Source: an uncultured Eubacteriales bacterium (GTDB lineage: Bacteria > Bacillota > Clostridia > Oscillospirales > Acutalibacteraceae). Taken from it: a stretch of 64,000 nucleotides of DNA. Positions within the stretch are counted from its first letter, which is position 1, and each line of letters begins with the position of its first letter. Under the pieces are notes generated by a model. It saw only the letters and a program-made list of their open reading frames with translations. It had not been told where the DNA came from and ran no database searches. Positions 1 to 7,693 of the stretch are shown here, one piece after another. Where the stretch lies: assembly GCA_934695425.1 (NCBI GenBank), contig CAKUVH010000006.1, positions 19,154 through 83,153 of the forward strand, in the 5' to 3' direction. The position numbers and the translations under genes were made by a program.

Positions 1-1184
1 TCGTTGAATCCCAGTCCTCTCAAGGTTTCACGTATAGTATCCATGTTATTCCAGACGGCGTTTTTGCGGTAACTTGTTTGAATCGTCGGCATGACAGGGG
101 TTATATTGTCATAGCCGTGAATTCTGGCGATTTCTTCGGCTATATCAGCGGGAATTTTCACGTCAAGCCTGTAATTTGGGATTGTAACGTCTATTATATC
201 GTCGCTTTCGAATTGGCATTTAAAATCATATTTTTCAAGATAACTTGTTATCTGGGCTCCGGAAAGTTCAACTCCCAAGAGTTTATTATTATCTTTTATA
301 CTGAATTTCAGGTGCTGTTCAACATTGCCTTCGGGGTAATAATCAAAACCGCAATCTTCGATGGTTCCTCCGCAGATATCTGTCACCATTTGAGCAAATT
401 TTGAAAGAATATCAAAAGAAGTTTCGGAATTTACTCCTCTTTCGAACCTAAACGAGGACGGTGTGGAAATTTTAAGTCTCCTGGAAGTGAGCCTTACACT
501 TACTTCGTTAAAAACGGCGGCTTCTAAGATAATATTTTTACTTTCTTCGGTAACGGCAGCGGAATCGGAACCGATGACTCCCGCTACGCATTTAATATCA
601 TTGTCGTCGGAAATAATTATGTCACCGGCTTTTATTTTTGCCGTTTCGCCTGAGAAAGTGGTAATTTCTTTGTCTTGCTCGGCAAAATTTATATTCAGGC
701 CGCCGGACAATTTATCTGCATCGTAGCAATGAACGGGCTGACCCATATCAATCATTATGTAGTTTCCGATATCCACGACAGAATTTACTGAATTTATCCC
801 TAAAGCGTGGAGCCTTCTTGTAATGTATTCGGGAGTTTTAACCGAACTATCAACATTTTTGATTTTAAGTGCGCAAAAACGCTTGCAGCACTCTGAATTT
901 GCATTTATGTGTAGGGGGAATTCATCGTTATTTATTTTTATATTTGATTTTTCAACATGAGGAATTTTTTGGCCGTCAAATGCTTTTATTTCGCGAGCTA
1001 TGCCCATATGAGAGAGCATATCCGGGCGGTTTGCCTTAACCTCTATAGCGGTCACAACGTCATCGCCTGCTTTTTGACTTCCCTGAAATTCAAACCCCTG
1101 AATTTTCAATTTGGAAATAATATCGTCAAATTTGATATTTTTTCCGCAGTAATCTTTTAACCATTCAAAAGAAAATTTAAACAT
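1..1184 (-). CDS. pheT: Phenylalanine--tRNA ligase beta subunit, 3' end cut by window edge
   Basis: Beta subunit of the cytoplasmic (alphabeta)2 enzyme that charges tRNA-Phe; it carries the B3/B4 editing domain. The visible 394 codons begin MFKFSFEWLKDY. The start is ATG at 1184, because an ATG six bases upstream is followed at once by TAA; AGGAG lies about 8 bases ahead. B3/B4 signatures are readable (NSVVDIGNYIMIDMGQPVHC, then RFERGVN). Residues after QGFEFQG run straight into EVKANRPDMLSHMGIAREI. In typical bacterial PheT roughly 110 residues of tRNA-binding (EMAP-like) domain sit there, and that domain is absent here. The gene follows pheS by 18 bp in one operon. The C-terminal anticodon-binding part lies outside the window. 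Confidence 0.95.
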   Translation of the reverse strand, partial: MFKFSFEWLKDYCGKNIKFDDIISKLKIQGFEFQGSQKAGDDVVTAIEVKANRPDMLSHMGIAREIKAFDGQKIPHVEKSNIKINNDEFPLHINANSECCKRFCALKIKNVDSSVKTPEYITRRLHALGINSVNSVVDIGNYIMIDMGQPVHCYDADKLSGGLNINFAEQDKEITTFSGETAKIKAGDIIISDDNDIKCVAGVIGSDSAAVTEESKNIILEAAVFNEVSVRLTSRRLKISTPSSFRFERGVNSETSFDILSKFAQMVTDICGGTIEDCGFDYYPEGNVEQHLKFSIKDNNKLLGVELSGAQITSYLEKYDFKCQFESDDIIDVTIPNYRLDVKIPADIAEEIARIHGYDNITPVMPTIQTSYRKNAVWNNMDTIRETLRGLGFN

Positions 1185-1202
1185 TTACATTCTCCTTTCC
1201 GA

Positions 1203-2216
1203 TTATATTTGGTTCCATAAATTTATGTCATTTTCATAAAATTTACGGATTTCGTCCAAATTATAATATAGAAGTGCCAATCTATTGAGCCCGAGCCCAA
1301 ATGCAAATCCTGAGTATTTTTTGCTGTCATATCCGACGCCCTCAAGAACATTTGGATGAACCATTCCCGAACCCAAAACAGTTATCCAACCGGAGCCGCC
1401 GCAGGTTCTGCAGCCTTTTCCGCCGCACTGAGTGCAGGACATATCAACTGCTGCGCTCGGCTCTGTGTAGGGGTAATAACTCGGTCTGAATCTTACGCCT
1501 ATTTCTTCGCCGAATACCTCTTTTAATAATTTAATCAAAACAGCTTTTAAATTTGCAAAAGAAATATTTTCGGCAACCACCAAGCCTTCTACCTGGTAAA
1601 ACATGGGAGTGTGCTGAGGATCAATATCATCGACACGATAGACGGTTCCCGGTGAAATGACCTGGATAGGAGGAGTGTTTTTTTCCATGGTTCTTACTTG
1701 TACGCAGGAGGTATGTGATCTTAAAAGTACATTCGGAGCGGAAATATAAAACGTATCTTGCATATCTCTTGCGGGGTGATGGGATGGGATATTAAGCATT
1801 TCGAAATTATATCTGTCAAGCTCTATTTCCGGACCTTGAACAACCGAAAATCCCATGCTGGTGAGTACTTCCTCTATTTTTTTATACAGCTTAACGAGAG
1901 GATGTTCTGCGCCTAATTTTATATTTTCTTTGAATATAGTTACATCATATTTTGAGCAGGATTTTTCGGATTTAAATTTTTCTTCGAGAGATTTGATAAT
2001 TGATTCGACTTCTTTTTTATAATCGTTTATTTCTTTTCCGATGGATTTTTTGTCTTCAGCCGAGGCGGTTTTCAAAATCCCATATAACTCTTTTGTGTAT
2101 TTTTTTAGAAATTCATCTTTTAAATTATTTACTTCATTTAAATTTTGGATTTTGGAAGCGGATGATTTCAGGCTTTCGAGTTTGGTTTGAATATCGTTTT
2201 TTAAATTATTTTCCAT
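1203..2216 (-). CDS. pheS: Phenylalanine--tRNA ligase alpha subunit
   Basis: Catalytic alpha subunit of phenylalanyl-tRNA synthetase, a class II synthetase. The protein is 337 aa, the usual length. The N-terminal 85 residues form the coiled-coil tRNA-binding arm. Motif 1 lies near EHPLVKLYKKIEEVLTSMGF, motif 2 around YRVDDIDPQHTPMFYQVEG, and motif 3 is GFAFGLGLNRLALLYY. A CTQC...CRTC cysteine set sits between motifs 2 and 3. The start ATG at 2216 is preceded by AAGGGGG. It lies 24 bp after metK and 18 bp before pheT, so metK-pheS-pheT reads as one transcription unit. No T-box leader fits in the 24-bp gap. Confidence 0.97.
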   Translation of the reverse strand: MENNLKNDIQTKLESLKSSASKIQNLNEVNNLKDEFLKKYTKELYGILKTASAEDKKSIGKEINDYKKEVESIIKSLEEKFKSEKSCSKYDVTIFKENIKLGAEHPLVKLYKKIEEVLTSMGFSVVQGPEIELDRYNFEMLNIPSHHPARDMQDTFYISAPNVLLRSHTSCVQVRTMEKNTPPIQVISPGTVYRVDDIDPQHTPMFYQVEGLVVAENISFANLKAVLIKLLKEVFGEEIGVRFRPSYYPYTEPSAAVDMSCTQCGGKGCRTCGGSGWITVLGSGMVHPNVLEGVGYDSKKYSGFAFGLGLNRLALLYYNLDEIRKFYENDINLWNQI

Positions 2217-2240
2217 AGTGCATTCCCCCTTAAATGTACT

Positions 2241-3431
2241 TTATTTATATTTTTTAAGTTCATTTTTTATTTCATCAACTTTGTCAAGTTTTTCCCATTT
2301 TACGTTTAAATCTTCTCGACCCATATGACCGTAAGCGGCGAGAGGCAAATAAATAGGCGATTTTAAATTAAATTTATTTATTATTGACGAAGGTCTTAGA
2401 TCAAAAATTTTATTTACAATTTCGGCTAATATTTCATCGTCGTACTCCGATGTGCCGAAAGTATCGACCCTGATAGAAACAGGATTAGAAACACCGATAG
2501 CATATGCAAGTTGGACTTCACATTTTCTTGCAATAGAAGCTCCGACTATGTTTTTCGCAATATATCTTGCTGCATAAGCCGCGGAACGATCAACTTTAGT
2601 GGCATCTTTTCCGGAAAACGCACCGCCGCCGTGCCTTGAGTATCCGCCGTATGTATCAACTATTATTTTACGTCCGGTAAGTCCGCTGTCGCCTGCGGGT
2701 CCGCCTATTACAAATCTTCCTGTGGGATTTACCAAAACTTTGGTATCACTATCCATCATATCGGTTGGAATTACAGGCAGGATAACATTTTGTATGATAT
2801 CTTCTTTAATTTTTTCTTGGCTTACATCTTCGGAATGCTGCGAAGAAATTAAAACGGTATCTATTCTGACAGGGACGTCATTATCGTATTCAACAGTAAC
2901 TTGAGTTTTTCCATCAGGTCTTAAATAATTGAGTATTCCTTTTTTGCGTACTTCGGTCAATTTTTTGGCTAATTTATGCGCGAGAGAAATCGGAAGAGGC
3001 ATAAGTTCGGGAGTCTCATCGCAAGCAAAACCAAACATCATTCCCTGGTCTCCGGCCCCTATTTCGATATCAATGTCAGAAGAGCCTTCTTTTTTTTCGA
3101 GGGAGCAATTAACTCCACGAGCTATATCAGGCGATTGGGAATTTATGGAAGTTATTATCCCGCAAGTATTGCCGTTGAACCCGTAAAGAGAATTATCATA
3201 GCCGATTTCATTTATAACTTTACGTGCTTCTTTTTCTATATCGATATAACAATCTGTGGTAATTTCTCCCATTATATGTATAAGTCCTCGGCAAGCTGTA
3301 ACTTCACAAGCTACGTGCGCTTCGGGGTCTTTTTTCAAAATGGCGTCCAAAATGGCGTCCGAAACTTGGTCACAAAGCTTGTCGGGATGACCTTCGGTTA
3401 CCGATTCAGATGTAAATAATTTTTTTAACAT
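2241..3431 (-). CDS. metK: S-adenosylmethionine synthetase
   Basis: Makes S-adenosylmethionine from methionine and ATP in the cytoplasm. The protein is 396 aa, normal for the family. The N-terminal signature is SESVTEGHPDKLCDQVSDA, the hexapeptide is GAGDQG, and the P-loop-like motif is GGGAFSGKDATKVDRSAAY. First gene of an apparent metK-pheS-pheT operon driven by the promoter at 3475-3503. There is no SAM riboswitch fold in the short leader, which is unusual only in that many Firmicute metK genes carry one. Confidence 0.97.
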   Translation of the reverse strand: MLKKLFTSESVTEGHPDKLCDQVSDAILDAILKKDPEAHVACEVTACRGLIHIMGEITTDCYIDIEKEARKVINEIGYDNSLYGFNGNTCGIITSINSQSPDIARGVNCSLEKKEGSSDIDIEIGAGDQGMMFGFACDETPELMPLPISLAHKLAKKLTEVRKKGILNYLRPDGKTQVTVEYDNDVPVRIDTVLISSQHSEDVSQEKIKEDIIQNVILPVIPTDMMDSDTKVLVNPTGRFVIGGPAGDSGLTGRKIIVDTYGGYSRHGGGAFSGKDATKVDRSAAYAARYIAKNIVGASIARKCEVQLAYAIGVSNPVSIRVDTFGTSEYDDEILAEIVNKIFDLRPSSIINKFNLKSPIYLPLAAYGHMGREDLNVKWEKLDKVDEIKNELKKYK

Positions 3432-3474
3432 TTTAATTTCTCCGTTCTTAAAAATAGATATTGTCCTACTTATA

Positions 3475-3503
3475 ATTTTAAACTACCCATCACTTTGGGT
3501 CAA
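3475..3503 (-). promoter_or_regulatory. Sigma-A promoter of metK operon
   Basis: On the minus strand TTGACC (3498-3503) and TAAAAT (3475-3480) are separated by exactly 17 bp and lie about 45 bp ahead of the metK start. Confidence 0.7.
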
Positions 3504-3571
3504 TAAAAATATTATAATTGCAAAGATAATAAATATTGCTGTTAAAAGCATAAAATAAATAAGGCTTTTTG

Positions 3572-3600
3572 TTGACATTAAATAAATAATTGTGTATAAT
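3572..3600 (+). promoter_or_regulatory. Sigma-A promoter of double-glycine gene cluster 1
   Basis: Perfect TTGACA (3572-3577), 17-bp spacer, TATAAT (3595-3600), 33 bp before the first small gene. It is the only clear promoter before 5968, so the eight genes probably form one operon. Confidence 0.85.
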
Positions 3601-3632
3601 ATACTATGTAAAATATATTAGGAGGTATAAAT

Positions 3633-3938
3633 ATGGATATTAATGAAAAAAATTCTATGCAAAATGTCACTAATGAGGAGTTCTCAAAAATTTCCGGAGG
3701 AAAAAAAGTAAACTTTTTAGGATTTGAAAGTAAAACAGGCAGTTACCACAAATGTGATTTTTGTGGAAAGTATGGCACTTTACCTTTGGTAAATGGGCAG
3801 GACTGCTGTTTGGAATGTCTTGAAAAGATTAAAAATGCAGTAGGTCAAAACAACGTTATTAAGTTGCTTGTGCCTAAAGACGGTCCTGAACCAAACACAA
3901 AAAATATCACTATTACAACTACTCCCGGCAAAAAATAA
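3633..3938 (+). CDS. Double-glycine-leader zinc-ribbon mini-protein, cluster 1 member 1
   Basis: 101 aa. The N-terminal 23 residues form an acidic leader ending FSKISGG, like the leaders of class II bacteriocins cut after GG by C39-peptidase ABC exporters. The core carries CDFC, then DCCLEC 13 residues later, a likely metal-binding knuckle, and ends in a Thr-rich tail (ITITTTPGKK). ATG at 3633 has AGGAGG 8 bases upstream. It is followed by two close paralogues. Function unknown; secretion is inferred from the leader alone, as no exporter lies in the window. Confidence 0.85.
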   Translation: MDINEKNSMQNVTNEEFSKISGGKKVNFLGFESKTGSYHKCDFCGKYGTLPLVNGQDCCLECLEKIKNAVGQNNVIKLLVPKDGPEPNTKNITITTTPGKK

Positions 3939-3972
3939 TTTTAAGATTTAAAAAATTTAAGGAGGATTTACC

Positions 3973-4266
3973 ATGGAAAATGAAAAAGAATTATTAAATG
4001 ACGCTGAGCAATCTGAAGTCGCAGGAGGAAAACAAGTAAACTTTTTTGGAGTCGCAAGTAAGACAGGAAGCTATCACAAATGCGATTTCTGCGGGAAATA
4101 CGGCACCATGCCTTTAGTAAATGGACAAGACTGTTGTTTGAAATGTCTTGAAAAAATGAAAGATTCAGTCGGAGAAAATAATGTGATTAAATTGGTTCTC
4201 CCTCAAAACGGTCCTGAACCGAGCACAAAAAACATCACTATTACAACTACCCCAGGCAAAAAATAA
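3973..4266 (+). CDS. Double-glycine-leader zinc-ribbon mini-protein, cluster 1 member 2
   Basis: 97 aa. The leader ends SEVAGG and the core is KQVNFFGVASKTGSYHKCDF onward, with CDFC and DCCLKC motifs and the Thr-rich tail. The encoded protein is identical to that of the next gene, while the DNA differs at several positions, all synonymous. AAGGAGG sits 7 bases before ATG. The 34-bp spacers before and after are near copies, so the tandem unit is 328 bp. Confidence 0.85.
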   Translation: MENEKELLNDAEQSEVAGGKQVNFFGVASKTGSYHKCDFCGKYGTMPLVNGQDCCLKCLEKMKDSVGENNVIKLVLPQNGPEPSTKNITITTTPGKK

Positions 4267-4300
4267 TTTTAGAATTTAAAAAATTTAAGGAGGATTTACC

Positions 4301-4594
4301 ATGGAAAATGAAAAAGAATTATTAAATGACGCTGAGCAATCTGAAGTTGCAGGAGGAAAACAAGTAAACTTTTTTGGAGTCGCAAGCAAGACAGGAAGCT
4401 ACCACAAATGCGATTTCTGCGGGAAATACGGCACTATGCCTTTAGTAAATGGACAAGACTGTTGTTTGAAATGTCTTGAAAAAATGAAAGATTCAGTCGG
4501 AGAAAATAACGTGATTAAATTGGTTCTCCCTCAAAACGGTCCTGAACCGAGCACAAAAAATATCACTATTACAACTACTCCCGGCAAAAAATAA
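4301..4594 (+). CDS. Double-glycine-leader zinc-ribbon mini-protein, cluster 1 member 3
   Basis: 97 aa, amino-acid identical to the preceding gene: leader ending SEVAGG, core with CDFC and DCCLKC, tail ITITTTPGKK. At least eight third-position changes separate the two copies and no replacement change is seen, which points to protein-level constraint after duplication. Ribosome binding site AAGGAGG. No function can be assigned. Confidence 0.85.
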   Translation: MENEKELLNDAEQSEVAGGKQVNFFGVASKTGSYHKCDFCGKYGTMPLVNGQDCCLKCLEKMKDSVGENNVIKLVLPQNGPEPSTKNITITTTPGKK

Positions 4595-4618
4595 TTTTGG
4601 AATTAAGGAGGCCTTATT

Positions 4619-4894
4619 ATGGAAGATAAAAAAGATGAATTGAACGAAAATGACGCAGAAAAAGTTTCGGGCGGCTCTATGAAATTTGTCAACTTGAAAG
4701 GTTCCTTAGACGTTTCCGCCACAGATGAAAATGGTAATAAAATTTCAGGGAATATAAAAGTTAAAGGACCCTTGACAATTCCTTACTGCGATGTGTGCGG
4801 TGAAGAGCTTGATGATAAAAAATACAGAGCTTTTGTGTATAACGGCACGGTTCACCATATTTGTGAATCTTGTGACAAAAGCGGTCTTCAATAA
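4619..4894 (+). CDS. Double-glycine-leader zinc-ribbon mini-protein, cluster 1 member 4
   Basis: 91 aa. The leader ends AEKVSGG. The core has a Ser/Lys-rich strand region and then two CxxC pairs (YCDVCGEEL and HHICESCDK), 26 residues apart, the spacing of a zinc ribbon. It differs from members 1-3, which have CxxC plus CCxxC. AAGGAGG precedes ATG by 7 bases. Same operon; function unknown. Confidence 0.8.
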   Translation: MEDKKDELNENDAEKVSGGSMKFVNLKGSLDVSATDENGNKISGNIKVKGPLTIPYCDVCGEELDDKKYRAFVYNGTVHHICESCDKSGLQ

Positions 4895-4917
4895 AGGATA
4901 GAAAAGGAAGAATTGCG

Positions 4918-5175
4918 ATGGAAAACAAAAAAGAGTTGGAAAGCAGCGCGCTGAAAGAGGCCGGCTTGGAGCAAATTTCGGGCGGCGCTGCCTACATTGA
5001 TGAAAAAACCAAAGAACGCGTGGTAACTTGTGATATATGCGGGAAAAAAGCCGAAAATCCCAAAGAGGATGTTTACAGTATGTACACGCCCGTCACAGGA
5101 AAATGGAAATACATTTGTAAATCATGCGGCGGCGAAGATTTAAAATCTTTGTTCGAAGATAAAAATAATAAATAG
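4918..5175 (+). CDS. Double-glycine-leader zinc-ribbon mini-protein, cluster 1 member 5
   Basis: 85 aa. The leader ends LEQISGG, followed by AAYIDEKTKERVVTCDICGK and a second pair CKSC, then LKSLFEDK. The C-terminal LKSLF/LEPLF motif recurs in members 7 and 8. Ribosome binding site GGAAG. Same predicted operon; no enzymatic motif. Confidence 0.8.
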   Translation: MENKKELESSALKEAGLEQISGGAAYIDEKTKERVVTCDICGKKAENPKEDVYSMYTPVTGKWKYICKSCGGEDLKSLFEDKNNK

Positions 5176-5199
5176 ATTGGAAAATACAACCGTTAGGGA

Positions 5200-5475
5200 G
5201 TGATTACAACGGAAAGCGAAAAAAATTTAAATGAAGTCGATTTGGATGAAGTTTCCGGAGGAACTGTCAGCAGCGATCCTAAAACACATAAATTTTCAAT
5301 AACTTGTGATGTGTGTGGCGGAAAAATTATGGCCGACGGTCATGACGGCGGTTCTACACTCGTTTTTCATAAGGGAGAGTTGCGCCATATTTGTAAGTAT
5401 TGTCGTAAAAAGTTTAAGCATTTATTTGGAGACGAAGCGGAGGAATTGCCATGGAAACCCAAAAAAATTCATTAA
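5200..5475 (+). CDS. Double-glycine-leader zinc-ribbon mini-protein, cluster 1 member 6 (probable ACG start)
   Basis: Leader ending LDEVSGG, core with CDVC and CKYC pairs. No ATG is present near the N-terminus. GTG at 5200 is the only canonical initiator, but it overlaps the AGGGAG ribosome binding site. ACG at 5209-5211 lies 8 bases after that site and aligns with the ATG-GAA start of the paralogues (ACG GAA AGC GAA), so the real product is probably 88 aa from ACG. The 3' end overlaps the next gene by 25 bp and contains its GGAGG site. Confidence 0.75.
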   Translation: MITTESEKNLNEVDLDEVSGGTVSSDPKTHKFSITCDVCGGKIMADGHDGGSTLVFHKGELRHICKYCRKKFKHLFGDEAEELPWKPKKIH

Positions 5476-5684
5476 ATGAGGCTGATTTAGATGAGGTTTC
5501 GGGCGGTGCTGCCAGTTTTGATTCAAAAACGAATAAATTTTCAACAATCTGCGATGTGTGTGGGGAAAAAATCAAGAATGTTGACGAAAATGCCTATATT
5601 ATGCGCACGGGCAACAATTTGACTCACCACATTTGCAAGTCTTGCGGCGAGAAAAAATTAAAATCTCTTTTTAAAAACAAATAA
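5451..5684 (+). CDS. Double-glycine-leader zinc-ribbon mini-protein, cluster 1 member 7
   Basis: 77 aa. Starts METQKNSLNEADLDEVSGG at an ATG with GGAGG 7 bases upstream, inside the end of the preceding gene. The core carries CDVC and, after THHI, CKSC, then LKSLF. It is closely related to members 6 and 8. The overlapping arrangement suggests translational coupling. Confidence 0.8.
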   Translation: METQKNSLNEADLDEVSGGAASFDSKTNKFSTICDVCGEKIKNVDENAYIMRTGNNLTHHICKSCGEKKLKSLFKNK

Positions 5685-5709
5685 TTCAAAAAAAATACCG
5701 CCACGAGGG

Positions 5710-5961
5710 GTGATTACAACGGAAAACGAAAAAAATTTAAACGAAGCAGATTTGAATCAAGTTTCCGGAGGTATTTCCGGTGGCAATCAAATGATCGATG
5801 ATTTAACAGTGGTCTGTGACCTATGTGGAAGAAAAATCATGGCTAGCAATCAAAATTTCTACTCTACGATTACGCATAATGGAAAAGTTTGCCATTTTTG
5901 TGCGCTATGTAGCAAAGAAAATTTAGAACCTTTATTTGAATATAAAAATAAAATCAATTAA
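5710..5961 (+). CDS. Double-glycine-leader zinc-ribbon mini-protein, cluster 1 member 8 (probable ACG start)
   Basis: Leader ending LNQVSGG, core with CDLC and CALC pairs and a terminal LEPLFEYK. As in member 6 there is no ATG. GTG at 5710 overlaps the GAGGGG site, whereas ACG at 5719 is 8 bases downstream of it and matches the paralogues' ATG. Product from ACG would be 80 aa. Last gene before the terminator at 5968-5991. Confidence 0.75.
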   Translation: MITTENEKNLNEADLNQVSGGISGGNQMIDDLTVVCDLCGRKIMASNQNFYSTITHNGKVCHFCALCSKENLEPLFEYKNKIN

Positions 5962-5967
5962 AAAAAG

Positions 5968-5991
5968 CCTACCTGAAATTAATCAGGTAGG
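5968..5991. terminator. Intrinsic terminator between cluster 1 and tuf
   Basis: CCTACCTGA / TCAGGTAGG, a perfect 9-bp stem with a 6-base loop, followed on plus by TTTAATTATTTT and preceded by an A run, so it can serve both converging units. Confidence 0.85.
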
Positions 5992-6012
5992 TTTAATTAT
6001 TTTGAATACCTA

Positions 6013-7215
6013 TTATTCAAAAATTTCTGTTACAACACCGGATCCTACTGTACGTCCGCCTTCACGGATAGCGAAACGGAGTCCTTCTTCGATAGCGATA
6101 GGAGTAATGAGTTCAACATCCATTACTACGTTATCTCCAGGCATGCACATTTCGGTTCCTTCTGGAAGAGAAATTACACCTGTAACGTCAGTTGTTCTGA
6201 AATAGAATTGAGGACGATAGTTGTTAAAGAATGGAGTATGACGTCCGCCTTCATCTTTTGTAAGAACATATACTTGACCTTTGAATTTTGTATGAGGATG
6301 AATTGTTCCAGGTTTAGCAAGAACTTGACCGCGTTGAATATCTTCTCTTTGTACACCACGTAAAAGAACACCAACGTTGTCTCCTGCTTCAGCGTAATCG
6401 AGAAGTTTTCTGAACATTTCGATACCTGTTACAACAACTTTTCTCTTTTCTTCGGTAAGACCTACGAGTTCAACTTCTTCGTTCATTTTGAGTTGTCCAC
6501 GTTCTACTCTACCTGTAGCAACTGTTCCACGACCTGTGATTGTAAATACGTCTTCAACAGGCATTAAGAACGGTTGATCAGCTTTTCTTTCAGGTGTTGG
6601 GATGAATTCGTCAACAGCTTTCATGAGGTCTGTAATACATTTGTATTCAGGAGCGCTTGGATCTTTTGAAGTTGATTCAAGAACTTTAAGAGCTGAACCT
6701 TTGATGATAGGAGTATCGTCGCCCGGGAAACCATATTCGGTTAAGAGGTCACGAACTTCCATTTCAACGAGGTCGAGTAATTCTTCGTCGTCTACTTGAT
6801 CAACTTTGTTCATGAATACTACGATGCTTGGAACGCCAACCTGACGTGCAAGTAAGATGTGTTCACGAGTCTGAGGCATAGGACCGTCAGCAGCGGAAAC
6901 TACGAGGATAGCACCGTCCATTTGAGCAGCACCGGTGATCATGTTTTTAACATAGTCAGCGTGGCCTGGGCAGTCAACGTGTGCATAGTGACGAGTTGCT
7001 GTTTCATATTCAACGTGAGAAGTATTGATTGTAATTCCACGTTCTCTTTCTTCAGGAGCTTTATCGATGTTTGCATAATCTACGAATTCTGCGTCGCCTT
7101 CGAGATTAAGAACTTTTGTGATAGCTGCTGTAAGAGTTGTTTTACCATGGTCAACGTGACCGATAGTACCAATGTTTACGTGTGGCTTATTTCTTTCAAA
7201 TTTTGCTTTTGCCAT
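6013..7215 (-). CDS. tuf: Elongation factor Tu
   Basis: GTPase that delivers aminoacyl-tRNA to the ribosome. 400 aa. G1 is GHVDHGKTT, G3 DCPGHADY, G4 NKVD; the beta-barrel domains 2 and 3 are complete, ending SGVVTEIFE. The start ATG at 7215 has a GGGGGAAA site. It is the last gene of the str operon but is separated from fusA by a small zinc-ribbon gene at 7262-7588. Confidence 0.98.
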   Translation of the reverse strand: MAKAKFERNKPHVNIGTIGHVDHGKTTLTAAITKVLNLEGDAEFVDYANIDKAPEERERGITINTSHVEYETATRHYAHVDCPGHADYVKNMITGAAQMDGAILVVSAADGPMPQTREHILLARQVGVPSIVVFMNKVDQVDDEELLDLVEMEVRDLLTEYGFPGDDTPIIKGSALKVLESTSKDPSAPEYKCITDLMKAVDEFIPTPERKADQPFLMPVEDVFTITGRGTVATGRVERGQLKMNEEVELVGLTEEKRKVVVTGIEMFRKLLDYAEAGDNVGVLLRGVQREDIQRGQVLAKPGTIHPHTKFKGQVYVLTKDEGGRHTPFFNNYRPQFYFRTTDVTGVISLPEGTEMCMPGDNVVMDVELITPIAIEEGLRFAIREGGRTVGSGVVTEIFE

Positions 7216-7261
7216 TTAAATTTCCCCCTAAAAATAAATTTTAATATATGATTATAAAATC

Positions 7262-7588
7262 TTATATTTTTTTCCAGCCATAAATAACTTCGCCGGTTTT
7301 GGAGTCGATGGACTTTTCGTATTTTTGGTAATATAATTCATAACCCGGGTCAATGACGGCCTTACCGCCATTAAGAAGACTTTCGGCACACTCGGTGCAA
7401 AAATACGGTGAATCAAAACCATCAGCTTGTACTCTGATGACTTCTGCCCCGCCCTTCATTACTTTTCCGCAAGAAGGACATACAGGCTTCCAAATTCCTG
7501 ACTTTCCGCCAAGAATCTGAGGCATATCGGCGCCTCCGGAAACTTTTTCAAGGCTATCTTCACAAAGACCAAAATCTTTAATGTCCAT
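7262..7588 (-). CDS. Double-glycine-leader zinc-ribbon mini-protein inserted in str operon
   Basis: 108 aa from ATG at 7588, chosen over an upstream start at 7636 because TTGGAGG lies just ahead of it. The leader MDIKDFGLCEDSLEKVSGG has the same VSGG end as the clusters at 3.6-6.0 and 29.2-33.0 kb. The core has CPSC and CTEC pairs spaced about 30 residues, then a Lys/Tyr-rich tail. It sits between fusA and tuf on the same strand, so it is probably read with highly expressed translation genes. Function unknown. Confidence 0.8.
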   Translation of the reverse strand: MDIKDFGLCEDSLEKVSGGADMPQILGGKSGIWKPVCPSCGKVMKGGAEVIRVQADGFDSPYFCTECAESLLNGGKAVIDPGYELYYQKYEKSIDSKTGEVIYGWKKI

Positions 7589-7693
7589 ACCCCCAACCTC
7601 CAAAGCCATTATTAAGCTATATATGGATTTTACCAACTATTATCCAAAAAATCAACTAAAATATTCTTGTGAATTTAGTTCACTAAAAATAAA

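Noticed and set aside
2217..2240. T-box leader of pheST
   Set aside because: Only 24 bp separate metK and pheS; no room for a T-box.
3432..3632. SAM riboswitch ahead of metK
   Set aside because: The leader between the promoter at 3475 and the start is about 40 bases, too short for a SAM-I or SAM-II fold, and no such core is readable.
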